DNA of 6,566 nucleotides from Comamonadaceae bacterium. Its GTDB lineage: Bacteria > Pseudomonadota > Gammaproteobacteria > Burkholderiales > Burkholderiaceae_C. The notes below the pieces were generated by a model. It was not told the origin of the DNA. It saw only the letters and a list, made by a program, of their open reading frames with translations, and made no database searches. The position numbers and the translations under genes are program-made. Below, piece after piece: positions 1 through 6,566 of this stretch (positions are counted from its first letter, which is position 1; each line of letters opens with the position of its first letter). The stretch lies in assembly GCA_947475495.1 (NCBI GenBank), contig CANJNX010000049.1:1-6566 (forward strand), given 5' to 3'.

Positions 1-188
1 CGCACGTTTCGTAAATAATGGGCGATGGCTTGCGAGCGGGCGAGAACGTGCGCGACGTCGCGTTCTCCGTAGGGCGCGTAGCCCGCATCGGAAACGTAAA
101 TAAATGTTTCAAGCGGTAATACGTCTTGAAGCGCTTTCAAAACGCTCAATCCTCCAACGCCGCTGTCAAAAACTCCAATGGCTGGCAT
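1..188 (-). CDS. murI: Glutamate racemase MurI, N-terminal part (cut by the left window edge)
   Basis: Interconverts L- and D-glutamate in the cytoplasm and so supplies D-glutamate for peptidoglycan. Only the first 62 residues are visible. They begin MPAIGVFDSGVGGLSVLKAL, and residues 4-17 match the family's N-terminal glycine-rich motif, with Asp8 and Ser9 in the conserved substrate-binding DSG. A second family motif, SDAGYAPYGER, lies at residues 33-43. The two catalytic cysteines of the family (the first usually near residue 70) fall outside the window, so activity cannot be judged. The ATG at 186-188 is chosen because the family normally begins only a few residues before the FDSGVGG motif. 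A purine-rich AGAGAAG just upstream is at best a weak ribosome binding site. The gene starts 21 bases after the fumA stop codon with no terminator between them, so co-transcription and perhaps translational coupling with fumA are likely. Confidence 0.93.
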   Translation of the reverse strand, partial: MPAIGVFDSGVGGLSVLKALQDVLPLETFIYVSDAGYAPYGERDVAHVLARSQAIAHYLRNV

Positions 189-209
189 GGACTTCTCTGA
201 AGCGTTCAA

Positions 210-1760
210 TCAAACCGATTGAACAGGAATAGTTTTAAATTCCCCACTGGCGATTTTCTTTTGCCAAGTTGCAGGTCCCGTAATGTGGGCGCTGGTTCCG
301 CCGGAGTCAACGGCGACGGTGACTGGCATATCGACCACATCAAACTCGTAAATCGCTTCCATACCGAGGTCTGCAAAGCCTACGACTTTGGCGTGCTTGA
401 TGGCTTTGCTGACCAAGTAGGCTGCTCCGCCAACCGCCATCAAGTAGGCGCTTTGGTGTTTTTTGATGGCTTCGATCGCTACCGGGCCGCGCTCGGCTTT
501 GCCCACCATGGAAATCAAACCGGTTTGGCTGAGCATCATTTCAGTGAAACCGTCCATACGGGTGGCGGTCGTAGGCCCGGCTGGCCCCACGGCTTCGTCA
601 CCGACGGGGTCGACCGGGCCGACGTAGTAAATGACCCGATTCGTAAAGTCAACGGGAAGGGGCTCTCCTTTGGCCAACATGGTCTGAATGCGCTTGTGCG
701 CAGCGTCCCGCCCGGTGAGCATTTTCCCGTTCAATAAAAGCGTCTGGCCGGGCTTCCAGCTGGCGACTTCGGCTTTGCTTAAGGTATTGAGGTCCACTTT
801 TTTACTTTGGACATAGTCAGGGGCCCAATTCACCGACGGCCACAAATCCAAGGAGGGAGGGGTAAGGTAGGTGGGACCGCTGCCGTCCAAAACAAAATGG
901 GCGTGCCGGGTGGCTGCACAATTGGGAATCATGGCCACCGGTTTGCTGGCCGCATGGGTGGGGTACATTTTAATTTTGACGTCTAACACCGTGGTGAGAC
1001 CGCCCAAACCTTGCGCCCCAATACCCAAGGCATTGACTTTGTCAAACAACTCCAAGCGAAGTTCTTCGGTTTGGCTCAAAGCCTGCCCAGAGGAGGACTT
1101 GGCTTGAAGTTCGTACATGTCGATGTCGTCCATCAAGCTTTCTTTGGCCATCAGTACCGCTTTCTCTGCCGTACCCCCAATTCCGATGCCCAACATTCCG
1201 GGTGGACACCATCCTGCGCCCATGGTGGGTACGGTTTTGAGAACCCAATCGACCACCGAGTCGCCTGGGTTGAGCATGATCATTTTGCTTTTGTTTTCCG
1301 AGCCGCCGCCCTTTGCTGCCACTGTGACTTCAACGGTGTTGCCTGGAACGATTTCAGTAAAGATGACAGCTGGCGTGTTGTCTTTGGTGTTTTTTCGCAA
1401 GAACTCAGGATCAGCGACAACGCTGGCACGCAGCGTGTTGTCAGGATGGTTGTAGCCTTGGCGAACACCTTCATTGATGGCGTCATCGAGACTGCCCGAG
1501 AACCCTTCCCATCGCACGTCCATGCCGACCTTGAGGAAAACATTGACGATGCCAGTGTCTTGGCAAATGGGGCGGTGCCCCGTAGCGCTCATTTTGCTGT
1601 TCGTCAAAATTTGTGCAATCGCGTCTTTGGCTGCAGGGCTTTGTTCGCGTTCGTACGCCCGGGCCAAGTGGGCAATGTAGTCAGCCGGGTGGTAATAGCT
1701 GATGTATTGCAAGGCAGCTGCGACGGATTCAATGAGGTCGGCTTGACGAATGGTGGACAT
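210..1760 (-). CDS. fumA: Fumarate hydratase class I (Fe-S-dependent fumarase)
   Basis: Reversibly hydrates fumarate to L-malate in the TCA cycle; cytoplasmic, and normally a homodimer with one [4Fe-4S] cluster per chain. The protein has 516 residues, within the range of single-chain class I enzymes. The N-terminal domain (about residues 12-290) carries the three expected cluster cysteines: Cys66 in ICQDTG, Cys185 in GWCPPG and Cys281 in NCAATRH. The C-terminal swivel domain (about 300-506) carries GRD (Arg351), TTATR (Thr397, Arg401) and GKAERG (Lys421). The spacing Arg351-Thr397-Arg401-Lys421 matches the active-site set I recall for the Leishmania class I fumarase, and His269 lies 12 residues before the third cysteine as in that enzyme. 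All key residues appear intact. The ATG at 1758-1760 is preceded by TTAAGG (1772-1777), 11 bases away, a weak ribosome binding site. Such enzymes are oxygen- and superoxide-sensitive, and many bacteria also carry cluster-free FumC elsewhere. A related tartrate dehydratase is less likely, because the single-chain fusion and full-length match favour fumarase. murI follows 21 bases downstream. Confidence 0.95.
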   Translation of the reverse strand: MSTIRQADLIESVAAALQYISYYHPADYIAHLARAYEREQSPAAKDAIAQILTNSKMSATGHRPICQDTGIVNVFLKVGMDVRWEGFSGSLDDAINEGVRQGYNHPDNTLRASVVADPEFLRKNTKDNTPAVIFTEIVPGNTVEVTVAAKGGGSENKSKMIMLNPGDSVVDWVLKTVPTMGAGWCPPGMLGIGIGGTAEKAVLMAKESLMDDIDMYELQAKSSSGQALSQTEELRLELFDKVNALGIGAQGLGGLTTVLDVKIKMYPTHAASKPVAMIPNCAATRHAHFVLDGSGPTYLTPPSLDLWPSVNWAPDYVQSKKVDLNTLSKAEVASWKPGQTLLLNGKMLTGRDAAHKRIQTMLAKGEPLPVDFTNRVIYYVGPVDPVGDEAVGPAGPTTATRMDGFTEMMLSQTGLISMVGKAERGPVAIEAIKKHQSAYLMAVGGAAYLVSKAIKHAKVVGFADLGMEAIYEFDVVDMPVTVAVDSGGTSAHITGPATWQKKIASGEFKTIPVQSV

Positions 1761-1882
1761 GGTGCAGAAAGCCTTAAAGAGAAAAAAACCAGTAGGATGA
1801 GTTTACCTAAGCCCGCAGTCAGTGGCATGTAAGTGCAAGAAACGACATTTCGGGTTAGTATTTAATTATGAGGAGATCCCCC
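1761..1882. promoter_or_regulatory. Divergent fumA/acs intergenic region with putative promoters
   Basis: About 120 bases separate the divergently read fumA and acs starts, so both promoters should lie here. For acs, the best pair I can see is GTGCAA (1833-1838, poor -35) and TAGTAT (1856-1861, 4 of 6 matches to TATAAT) with a 17-base spacer in an AT-rich stretch. Transcription would then begin near 1868. For fumA I see no convincing sigma-70 pair; TTACAT and TAGGTA spaced 17 bases apart on the minus strand are very weak. A run of seven T in the fumA leader (A at 1782-1788 on the plus strand) has only a 4-5 bp stem before it. No clear operator palindrome is visible. That this region holds the promoters is a safe inference from gene order; the exact boxes are guesses. 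Confidence 0.4.
1871..1876 (+). promoter_or_regulatory. Ribosome binding site deciding the acs start
   Basis: AGGAGA is a strong Shine-Dalgarno match and lies 6 bases before GTG at 1883, an ideal spacing. It lies directly after the in-frame ATG at 1868-1870, so it cannot serve that ATG. Nothing upstream of that ATG (TTTAATT) resembles a ribosome binding site. The site therefore favours the GTG as the real start. Confidence 0.85.
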
Positions 1883-3880
1883 GTGAGTTCTACATCATCT
1901 GCCATTGAATCGGTTTTGGTTGAAAACCGTGTCTTTTACCCCAGCGAGGCAACTGTTAAAGCTGCTCGCATTTCCGGCATGGAGGGCTATAACGCACTGT
2001 GTGCAGAAGCCGAAAAAGACTTTGAAGGTTTTTGGGCTCGGTTGGCGCGTGAAAACGTGGTTTGGAACAAGCCCTTCACACGGACTTTGGATGAGTCCAA
2101 AGCGCCTTTCTATCGATGGTTTGACGACGGAGAGCTCAACGCTTCCGCCAACTGCCTAGACAAGCACATGGGCACGCCCACCGAAAACAAGACCGCCGTT
2201 ATTTTTGAAGCAGACGACGGAACCGTTACCAAAACCACTTACAAAGAATTACTCGCACGGGTGAGCCAATTCGCCAATGCTTTGAAAGCCGATGGCATTC
2301 AAAAGGGTGATCGGGTATTGGTTTATATGCCCATGACGCTCGAAGGCGTGATTGCAATGCAAGCCTGCGCCCGCATTGGCGCAACCCACAGCGTAGTTTT
2401 TGGAGGTTTCTCCGCCAAAGCCTTGCAAGAGCGCATCATTGATGCTGGCGCGGTTGCCGTGATCACGTCTAACTTTCAAATGCGCGGTGGCAAAGAGCTG
2501 CCTCTGAAAGCGATTGTGGATGAAGGCCTGGCCATGGGAGGTTGCGAATCGATCAAGTCGGTCTATGTGTACCAACGCACTGCAACCGCCTGCGCGATGG
2601 TTGCAGGGCGTGACAAAACGTTCGCACAGGCACTTGAAGGCCAAAGCAGCGTGTGTGCCCCGGTATCGGTTGGCGCAGAGCATCCCCTCTTTATTCTTTA
2701 CACCTCGGGCTCCACAGGAAAACCCAAGGGCGTTCAGCACTCGACAGGCGGCTACTTGCTTTGGGCCAAGCTGACCATGGATTGGACATTTGACTTAAAG
2801 CCCAATGACGTGTTCTGGTGTACTGCAGATATTGGTTGGATTACCGGTCACACCTATGTCGCCTACGGCCCCTTGGCAGCAGGCGCAACCCAGATCATTT
2901 TTGAAGGCGTACCTACTTACCCCAACGCGGGTCGCTTTTGGCAGATGATTGAACGCCACCAATGCACTATTTTCTACACCGCGCCCACGGCCATTCGGTC
3001 CCTGATCAAAGCCGCTGAAAGCGATGCAGCAGTGCATCCCGACCGTTCTGATTTGAGCAGCCTGCGTATTTTGGGCTCAGTAGGCGAACCCATCAACCCT
3101 GAGGCATGGATGTGGTACTACAAAAACATTGGCCACGAAAAATGCCCTATCGTTGATACGTTTTGGCAAACCGAAACCGGTGGCCACATGATGACACCCT
3201 TGCCAGGCGCAACCCCCTTGGTCCCAGGCAGCTGTACCTTGCCGCTGCCCGGCATCATGGCAGCCATTGTCGATGAAGTCGGCAACGATATTGCGAACGG
3301 AACAGGCGGTATTTTGGTTGTGAAACGCCCCTGGCCTTCCATGATTCGCACCATCTGGAATGACCCTGAGCGGTTTGTTAAAAGCTACTTCCCAGAAGAA
3401 ATGGGCGGCAAGCTTTACCTCGCTGGTGACGGCGCAGTGCGCAGTGCTGACAGAGGTTATTTCCGAATTACAGGACGTATCGATGACGTGCTAAACGTCT
3501 CAGGCCACCGCATGGGAACCATGGAAATTGAGTCCGCTTTGGTTTCTAAAACCGACTTGGTCGCCGAAGCGGCAGTCGTAGGCAGGCCAGACGATTTAAC
3601 CGGCGAGGCCATATGCGCATTCGTGGTTCTTAAACGCTCCCGACCCGATGATGCAGAGGCCAAGGCGATTGCCAAGGAACTGCGCGACTGGGTTGCCAAA
3701 GAAATCGGCCCCATTGCCAAGCCCAAGGACATTCGCTTTGGTGAAAACCTTCCCAAAACACGTTCTGGAAAAATCATGCGCCGCTTGCTGCGCTCGTTGG
3801 CCAAAGGCGAGACCATCACGCAAGATATTTCGACCCTCGAAAACCCTGCGATTTTGGACCAGCTTGGTAAGGCGTATTGA
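1883..3880 (+). CDS. acs: Acetyl-CoA synthetase (AMP-forming)
   Basis: Activates acetate with ATP and CoA to acetyl-CoA via acetyl-AMP, in the cytoplasm, for growth on acetate and recycling of overflow acetate. The GTG start gives 665 residues (family about 650); an in-frame ATG 15 bases upstream would add five but lacks a ribosome binding site. Motifs from the GTG: phosphate-binding loop [11 protein letters not shown] at 273-283, WITGH at 319-323, GSVGEPIN at 398-405, WQTETGGH at 428-435, ribose-binding Asp516 in AGDGA, hinge GRIDD around 531-535, Arg543 in SGHRMG, and the catalytic lysine Lys630 in [11 protein letters not shown], the site acetylated in Salmonella Acs. Trp428 corresponds to the tryptophan that closes the acetate pocket, which favours acetate over propionate. 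Val of the usual WVTGH is Ile here, a mild change. Lys630 and its motif are intact, so control by Pat-type acetylation and CobB-type deacetylation is possible, but neither gene is in view. It is divergent from fumA and followed by a hairpin terminator, so it is probably monocistronic. Confidence 0.96.
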   Translation: MSSTSSAIESVLVENRVFYPSEATVKAARISGMEGYNALCAEAEKDFEGFWARLARENVVWNKPFTRTLDESKAPFYRWFDDGELNASANCLDKHMGTPTENKTAVIFEADDGTVTKTTYKELLARVSQFANALKADGIQKGDRVLVYMPMTLEGVIAMQACARIGATHSVVFGGFSAKALQERIIDAGAVAVITSNFQMRGGKELPLKAIVDEGLAMGGCESIKSVYVYQRTATACAMVAGRDKTFAQALEGQSSVCAPVSVGAEHPLFILYTSGSTGKPKGVQHSTGGYLLWAKLTMDWTFDLKPNDVFWCTADIGWITGHTYVAYGPLAAGATQIIFEGVPTYPNAGRFWQMIERHQCTIFYTAPTAIRSLIKAAESDAAVHPDRSDLSSLRILGSVGEPINPEAWMWYYKNIGHEKCPIVDTFWQTETGGHMMTPLPGATPLVPGSCTLPLPGIMAAIVDEVGNDIANGTGGILVVKRPWPSMIRTIWNDPERFVKSYFPEEMGGKLYLAGDGAVRSADRGYFRITGRIDDVLNVSGHRMGTMEIESALVSKTDLVAEAAVVGRPDDLTGEAICAFVVLKRSRPDDAEAKAIAKELRDWVAKEIGPIAKPKDIRFGENLPKTRSGKIMRRLLRSLAKGETITQDISTLENPAILDQLGKAY

Positions 3881-3905
3881 TTCAAGTCAATCAACAGCAG
3901 GTATA

Positions 3906-3931
3906 AAAAAAGGCACCGAGGTGCCTTTTTT
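3906..3931. terminator. Bidirectional intrinsic terminator between acs and rne
   Basis: A perfect inverted repeat pairs 3906-3916 with 3921-3931: six A, then GGCAC, loop CGAG, GTGCC, then six T. The GC core is flanked by A and T tracts on opposite sides, so the transcript from either strand forms a hairpin followed by a U run. It lies 25 bases after the acs stop and 16 bases beyond the rne stop on the other strand, so it can end both convergent transcripts. Confidence 0.93.
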
Positions 3932-3947
3932 GTTTTCCGTCTCTTTT

Positions 3948-6566
3948 TTACTCTTGCGAGCCTAGGGGAACCGTTCGCAGATCACGTTTGGTCTCTACCA
4001 GTACAAGTGGGCCTTCGGTTGTAGCCACTGGCGCAGCGCGTTCACGCGGCACATGTGTGGGCGTTGGCTCTGATGCGATCGCGGCTTGAACTGCAGCAAT
4101 GCGTTGCGGATCCGAGTTGACCCATTGCAAACCAGAGCCTTGCGCAACAGCTTCTAGCGTGCTGGTTGGTAACGCATAGGCAGCTACCTTGGGCATCGCT
4201 TGAGGAGCTGTTGCTTGGTTTTGTGCTGGTGTTACTGGCGCGGTTACCACGGGCGTGGTCACTGGCGATGGCACTGACACATTCACAGGGGCATGGGCTA
4301 CGCTTGACTCAGCCGGTGTTGTAGCGGCTGCTTCGGTAGGCTGCGAGAAGTAGGAGGCCCGCACCACGATCGGCTCTTGCGCTTCTTCGGATTCAAAGCT
4401 TGTACGCTCTGGCATGGTCGACGTACCCGACTCATTGCGCTCGGAGCGCTCACCCCGTGGTGCGCGGTCACGCCCATAGCGGTCACGCGAGCGGCGTGGC
4501 TCGCGCGATTCGGATGTCTCGGTAGGTGCATCTGCGTCTCTTGAATCGCTGTTGGAGTCGTCGAGTGGGGCTGGCGTTGTTGCATCGTCCTGGCGCGGTC
4601 CGCGGTCATTGCGGCGGTTGTTACCGTTGCGTCCGTTGCGACCACGTTGTTCGCGTGGTTCGCGATCGGTGGAGTTGCCTTCTGGGTTAACGGACGTGTT
4701 GCTCGCATCCTGGGTGCGCTCATCGCTACGATCACCTGCATCATTGCGCTCGCTGGAACGACCTTGGCGGCCATTGCGTTCACCTCGGTCATTGCGCGGT
4801 GCGCGCTCTTGACGAGTGTTGTTGCTGTCCATGCCCTCTTGTGATGCATCCACGTTGACACCCAAGGATTTCCCATCAGCATCAAAGCGTTCTCGTTGGT
4901 TGGGGTTTTGGCGTTCGCCACCTTGAGCATTGCGCCCGCCACGCCCGCCGCGGCTGTTGCGACCTTCAGTGCGGCCATCTGGCCGACCCTCTGAGCGTCC
5001 CTCGGTTCTAGCATCATTGCGGGGTCCGCGACCTTCTCCATTGCGGCCGTTACGACCTGCATCACGGCCGTTACGGTTGTTGCGTCCTCTGCTGTCGGAG
5101 GCGTCTTGTGTTGCTGGTTTCGAAGCATTGGATTTTGGGCTTGCGTCCGATGCAAACAGATTTTTAATCCATGCAAAAAATCCAGCGGACTCCGCTTTGA
5201 CTGCAGGTTTTGTGCGAGCAGAAGAAGCGACTGTTTTTGCCGATTCTGGTTTGACCATGGCAGCAGGTGCCGGAGCATCAGGCAAAACACCTTTGATGAT
5301 GGGCGTTTGCTTGTTGGTTGGTTCTTGCGAGCGACGGGTGACGGAGGTTGGGTCTTCCATTTCCTCGGCCATTTTGTAACTGGCTTCGATATGGTCTAAA
5401 CGGGGGTCGTCGTGCTTGAGGCGCTCTAACTTGTAATTGGGTGTTTCAAGGGTTTTATTGGGAACCATCAAAACGTTGATACGTTGCTTGAGTTCGATTT
5501 TTGCGATTTCCGTGCGTTTTTCGTTGAGCAAGAAAGAGGCAACTTCAACCGGCACTTGGCACAACACGGAAGCCGTATTGTCTTTGAGCGACTCTTCTTG
5601 GATGATCCGCAAAATTTGCAAAGCGCTGGACTCGGTGTCGCGGATATGTCCGGAGCCACCACAACGGGGGCAAGGAATCGAAGCGCCTTCGCTCAAAGCA
5701 GGGCGCAGGCGTTGGCGACTCATTTCCATCAAGCCAAATTTGCTAATGGTGCCAAACTGAACACGGGCCCGGTCTTGGCGCAACGCATCGCGCAAACGGT
5801 TTTCTACGTCACGGCGGTTGCGGCTTTCTTCCATGTCGATAAAGTCGATCACGATCAAACCACCCAAGTCACGCAAACGCATTTGGCGCGCGACTTCGTC
5901 GGCTGCTTCCAAATTGGTTCGCGTAGCCGTTTCTTCAATATCGCCGCCTTTGATGGCACGTGCGGAGTTAACGTCCACCGACACCAAGGCTTCGGTGTGG
6001 TCGATCACAATCGCGCCGCCAGAAGGCAGTTGCACTGTGCGGGCGTAGGCCGATTCAATTTGGTGCTCAATTTGAAAGCGGCTAAACAAGGGCGCGTCAT
6101 CACGGTAACGTTTCACGCGGGCCGCATGTTCAGGCATCACGTGGGCCATGAATTGCTGGGCTTGCTCGTACACATCGTCGGTGTCAATCAAGATGTCGCC
6201 AATATCGCTATTGAAATAATCGCGAATGGCGCGGATCACCAGGCTTGATTCCTGGTAAATCAAATACGCACCTTTGCCGCCTTTGGCTGCGCCATCGATG
6301 GCGTTCCAAAGTTTGAGCAAGTAGTTCAAGTCCCATTGCAACTCAGGCGCGCTGCGCCCGATCCCTGCCGTACGGGCAATGATGCTCATGCCGTTGGGGT
6401 ATTCGAGTTGGTCGAGCGCTTCTTTGAGCTCAGCGCGATCGTCGCCTTCGATGCGGCGGCTGACACCGCCACCGCGCGGGTTGTTGGGCATCAAGACCAC
6501 ATAGCGACCGGCAAGAGATACAAAGGTGGTTAAAGCCGCGCCCTTGTTACCACGCTCTTCTTTTTC
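3948..6566 (-). CDS. rne: Ribonuclease E, lacking its N-terminus (cut by the right window edge)
   Basis: Endoribonuclease that starts mRNA decay and processes rRNA and tRNA precursors, and scaffolds the degradosome at the inner membrane. The window shows 872 residues; the frame is open to 6566, beginning EKEERGNKGAALTTF, a classic RNase E sequence near E. coli residue 106. About 105 residues, including most of the S1 domain, are missing. The GTG at 6498-6500 and the ATG after it are internal codons, not starts. The catalytic aspartates matching E. coli Asp303 and Asp346 are present in VSVDVNSAR (codon at 5973-5975) and LIVIDFIDM (5844-5846), with identical spacing of 43. The zinc-link CPRC (cysteines at 5670-5672 and 5661-5663) matches E. 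coli Cys404 and Cys407, so tetramer assembly should be normal. The catalytic half ends near 5350. The rest is a low-complexity C-terminal half with a membrane-anchor helix, an Arg/Asn/Gly-rich region and a structured-looking tail. The long tail and membrane helix distinguish it from RNase G (about 490 residues). Expected full length is about 980. Confidence 0.96.
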   Translation of the reverse strand, partial: EKEERGNKGAALTTFVSLAGRYVVLMPNNPRGGGVSRRIEGDDRAELKEALDQLEYPNGMSIIARTAGIGRSAPELQWDLNYLLKLWNAIDGAAKGGKGAYLIYQESSLVIRAIRDYFNSDIGDILIDTDDVYEQAQQFMAHVMPEHAARVKRYRDDAPLFSRFQIEHQIESAYARTVQLPSGGAIVIDHTEALVSVDVNSARAIKGGDIEETATRTNLEAADEVARQMRLRDLGGLIVIDFIDMEESRNRRDVENRLRDALRQDRARVQFGTISKFGLMEMSRQRLRPALSEGASIPCPRCGGSGHIRDTESSALQILRIIQEESLKDNTASVLCQVPVEVASFLLNEKRTEIAKIELKQRINVLMVPNKTLETPNYKLERLKHDDPRLDHIEASYKMAEEMEDPTSVTRRSQEPTNKQTPIIKGVLPDAPAPAAMVKPESAKTVASSARTKPAVKAESAGFFAWIKNLFASDASPKSNASKPATQDASDSRGRNNRNGRDAGRNGRNGEGRGPRNDARTEGRSEGRPDGRTEGRNSRGGRGGRNAQGGERQNPNQRERFDADGKSLGVNVDASQEGMDSNNTRQERAPRNDRGERNGRQGRSSERNDAGDRSDERTQDASNTSVNPEGNSTDREPREQRGRNGRNGNNRRNDRGPRQDDATTPAPLDDSNSDSRDADAPTETSESREPRRSRDRYGRDRAPRGERSERNESGTSTMPERTSFESEEAQEPIVVRASYFSQPTEAAATTPAESSVAHAPVNVSVPSPVTTPVVTAPVTPAQNQATAPQAMPKVAAYALPTSTLEAVAQGSGLQWVNSDPQRIAAVQAAIASEPTPTHVPRERAAPVATTEGPLVLVETKRDLRTVPLGSQE
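3951..4016 (-). other. C-terminal tail segment of RNase E, possible partner-binding motif
   Basis: The last 22 residues of rne contain GPLVLVETKRDLRTVP, a return to a hydrophobic and charged pattern after a long Thr/Pro/Ala/Val linker (about 4191-4334). I recall similar PLV-VET endings in betaproteobacterial RNase E proteins. The extreme C-terminus of E. coli RNase E binds polynucleotide phosphorylase, so a partner-binding role is possible, but it is inferred from position only. Confidence 0.45.
4431..5096 (-). repeat. Arg/Asn/Gly/Asp-rich low-complexity region of RNase E
   Basis: About 220 codons of rne encode a degenerate, highly charged sequence built from short motifs such as RNGR, ERN, RND, RGG and EGR, with almost no hydrophobic residues. 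At DNA level, an 11-base unit CGGCCGTTACG occurs at 5044-5054 and again at 5065-5075 (21-base period, plus-strand reading), and TCATTGCGCTC recurs near 4432 and 4741. Arg-rich regions in the RNase E tail bind RNA and, in other bacteria, DEAD-box helicase, and can drive condensate formation. Here that is inference from composition. The biased composition also creates long spurious open frames on both strands. Confidence 0.85.
4959..5006 (-). repeat. Four tandem 12-base units encoding (T/S/P)(E/D)GR in rne
   Basis: Four consecutive 4-residue units, TEGR SEGR PDGR TEGR, lie inside the Arg-rich region of RNase E. The DNA units are diverged at third positions (CGC, CGG, CGC, CGC for Arg; GAG, GAG, GAT, GAA for the acidic residue), so the duplication is not recent, or the protein pattern is kept by selection. 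Because units are multiples of three bases, copy-number change would keep the reading frame. Confidence 0.85.
5148..5189 (-). other. Putative amphipathic membrane-anchor helix of RNase E
   Basis: Within rne, the segment SAGFFAWIKNLFAS is a short hydrophobic-aromatic island in an otherwise polar, disordered stretch. It resembles in position and composition the segment-A helix of E. coli RNase E (GLLSRFFGALKALF), which holds the enzyme on the inner membrane. Phe, Trp, Ile and Leu fall largely on one helical face and a Lys on the other. It lies just after the catalytic half and just before the Arg-rich region, the same order as in E. coli. The role is inferred from this likeness. Confidence 0.75.

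Noticed and set aside
1782..1812. Possible terminator or attenuator in the fumA leader (seven T on the minus strand preceded by TAGG...CCTA)
   Set aside because: The stem is only 4-5 bp with a 9-base loop and is not GC-rich, too weak to support a call.
1011..1832. A 273-codon plus-strand open frame antisense to fumA
   Set aside because: fumA carries all its family motifs in the opposite frame. The antisense product has no recognisable domain, so it is a shadow of fumA codon usage.
1823..1837. Sigma-54-like TGGCAT...TGCA element upstream of acs
   Set aside because: The GG and GC are only 8 bases apart, while sigma-54 promoters need 10, and the TTGC box is imperfect.
1868..1882. Five-residue N-terminal extension of Acs from ATG 1868
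   Set aside because: The ATG lacks an upstream ribosome binding site, and the codons after it are themselves the ribosome binding site for GTG 1883. It is kept only as a speculative leaderless alternative.
4298..5290. A 330-codon open frame on the minus strand in a different frame within rne
   Set aside because: It lies wholly inside the Arg/Asn/Gly-rich part of RNase E, where biased codons suppress stops in other frames. Its translation is low complexity (Ala, Thr, Met, Arg) and resembles no family I know.
5484..6248. A 254-codon plus-strand open frame antisense to the catalytic part of rne
   Set aside because: It mirrors the highly conserved RNase E catalytic core, and its translation shows no family pattern.
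6498..6500. GTG as a possible start of an 850-residue RNase E
   Set aside because: The frame continues upstream to the window edge with unmistakable RNase E sequence (EKEERGNKGAALTTF), so this codon is internal valine.
1..6566. Mobile elements, CRISPR arrays, toxin-antitoxin or defence genes
   Set aside because: All coding space is taken by four housekeeping genes. I saw no terminal inverted repeats, spacer-repeat pattern, integrase, transposase or tRNA-like sequence.

Overview
This window is a stretch of ordinary bacterial chromosome with four protein genes, two of them cut by the window ends. Protein sequence and gene content point to a betaproteobacterium of the Burkholderiales, probably Comamonadaceae-like. 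The reasons are the single-chain class I fumarase next to murI, the Acs sequence style ([14 protein letters not shown]), and an RNase E with a long Arg/Asn/Gly-rich tail ending in a PLVLVETKRD-type segment. Moderate GC by eye would suit a freshwater member with a less GC-rich genome. This placement is inference; no marker gene here fixes the genus.

Layout from left to right: the 5' part of murI (glutamate racemase, minus strand, running off the left edge) lies 21 bases downstream of fumA (class I Fe-S fumarase, minus strand). A short divergent intergenic region separates fumA from acs (acetyl-CoA synthetase, plus strand). The best acs start is a GTG at 1883 behind an AGGAGA ribosome binding site, not the ATG at 1868 that gives the longest frame. 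A bidirectional hairpin terminator sits in the short gap after acs. It is followed by the 3' end of rne (RNase E, minus strand), which converges on acs and continues past the right edge without its start and most of its S1 domain.

fumA and acs are functionally related: Acs activates acetate to acetyl-CoA, which enters the TCA cycle where fumarase acts, so shared control from the divergent region is plausible. murI (cell-wall D-glutamate) is probably co-transcribed with fumA. rne is an independent transcription unit for RNA decay and processing.

There is no mobile element, CRISPR array, tRNA, rRNA, phage gene or defence system here, and I see no evidence of a new biological system. The parts most worth a second look are the RNase E C-terminal half (membrane-anchor helix, tandem repeats, possible short binding motifs) and the acs start region. 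Every stretch over 300 bases is covered by a gene.
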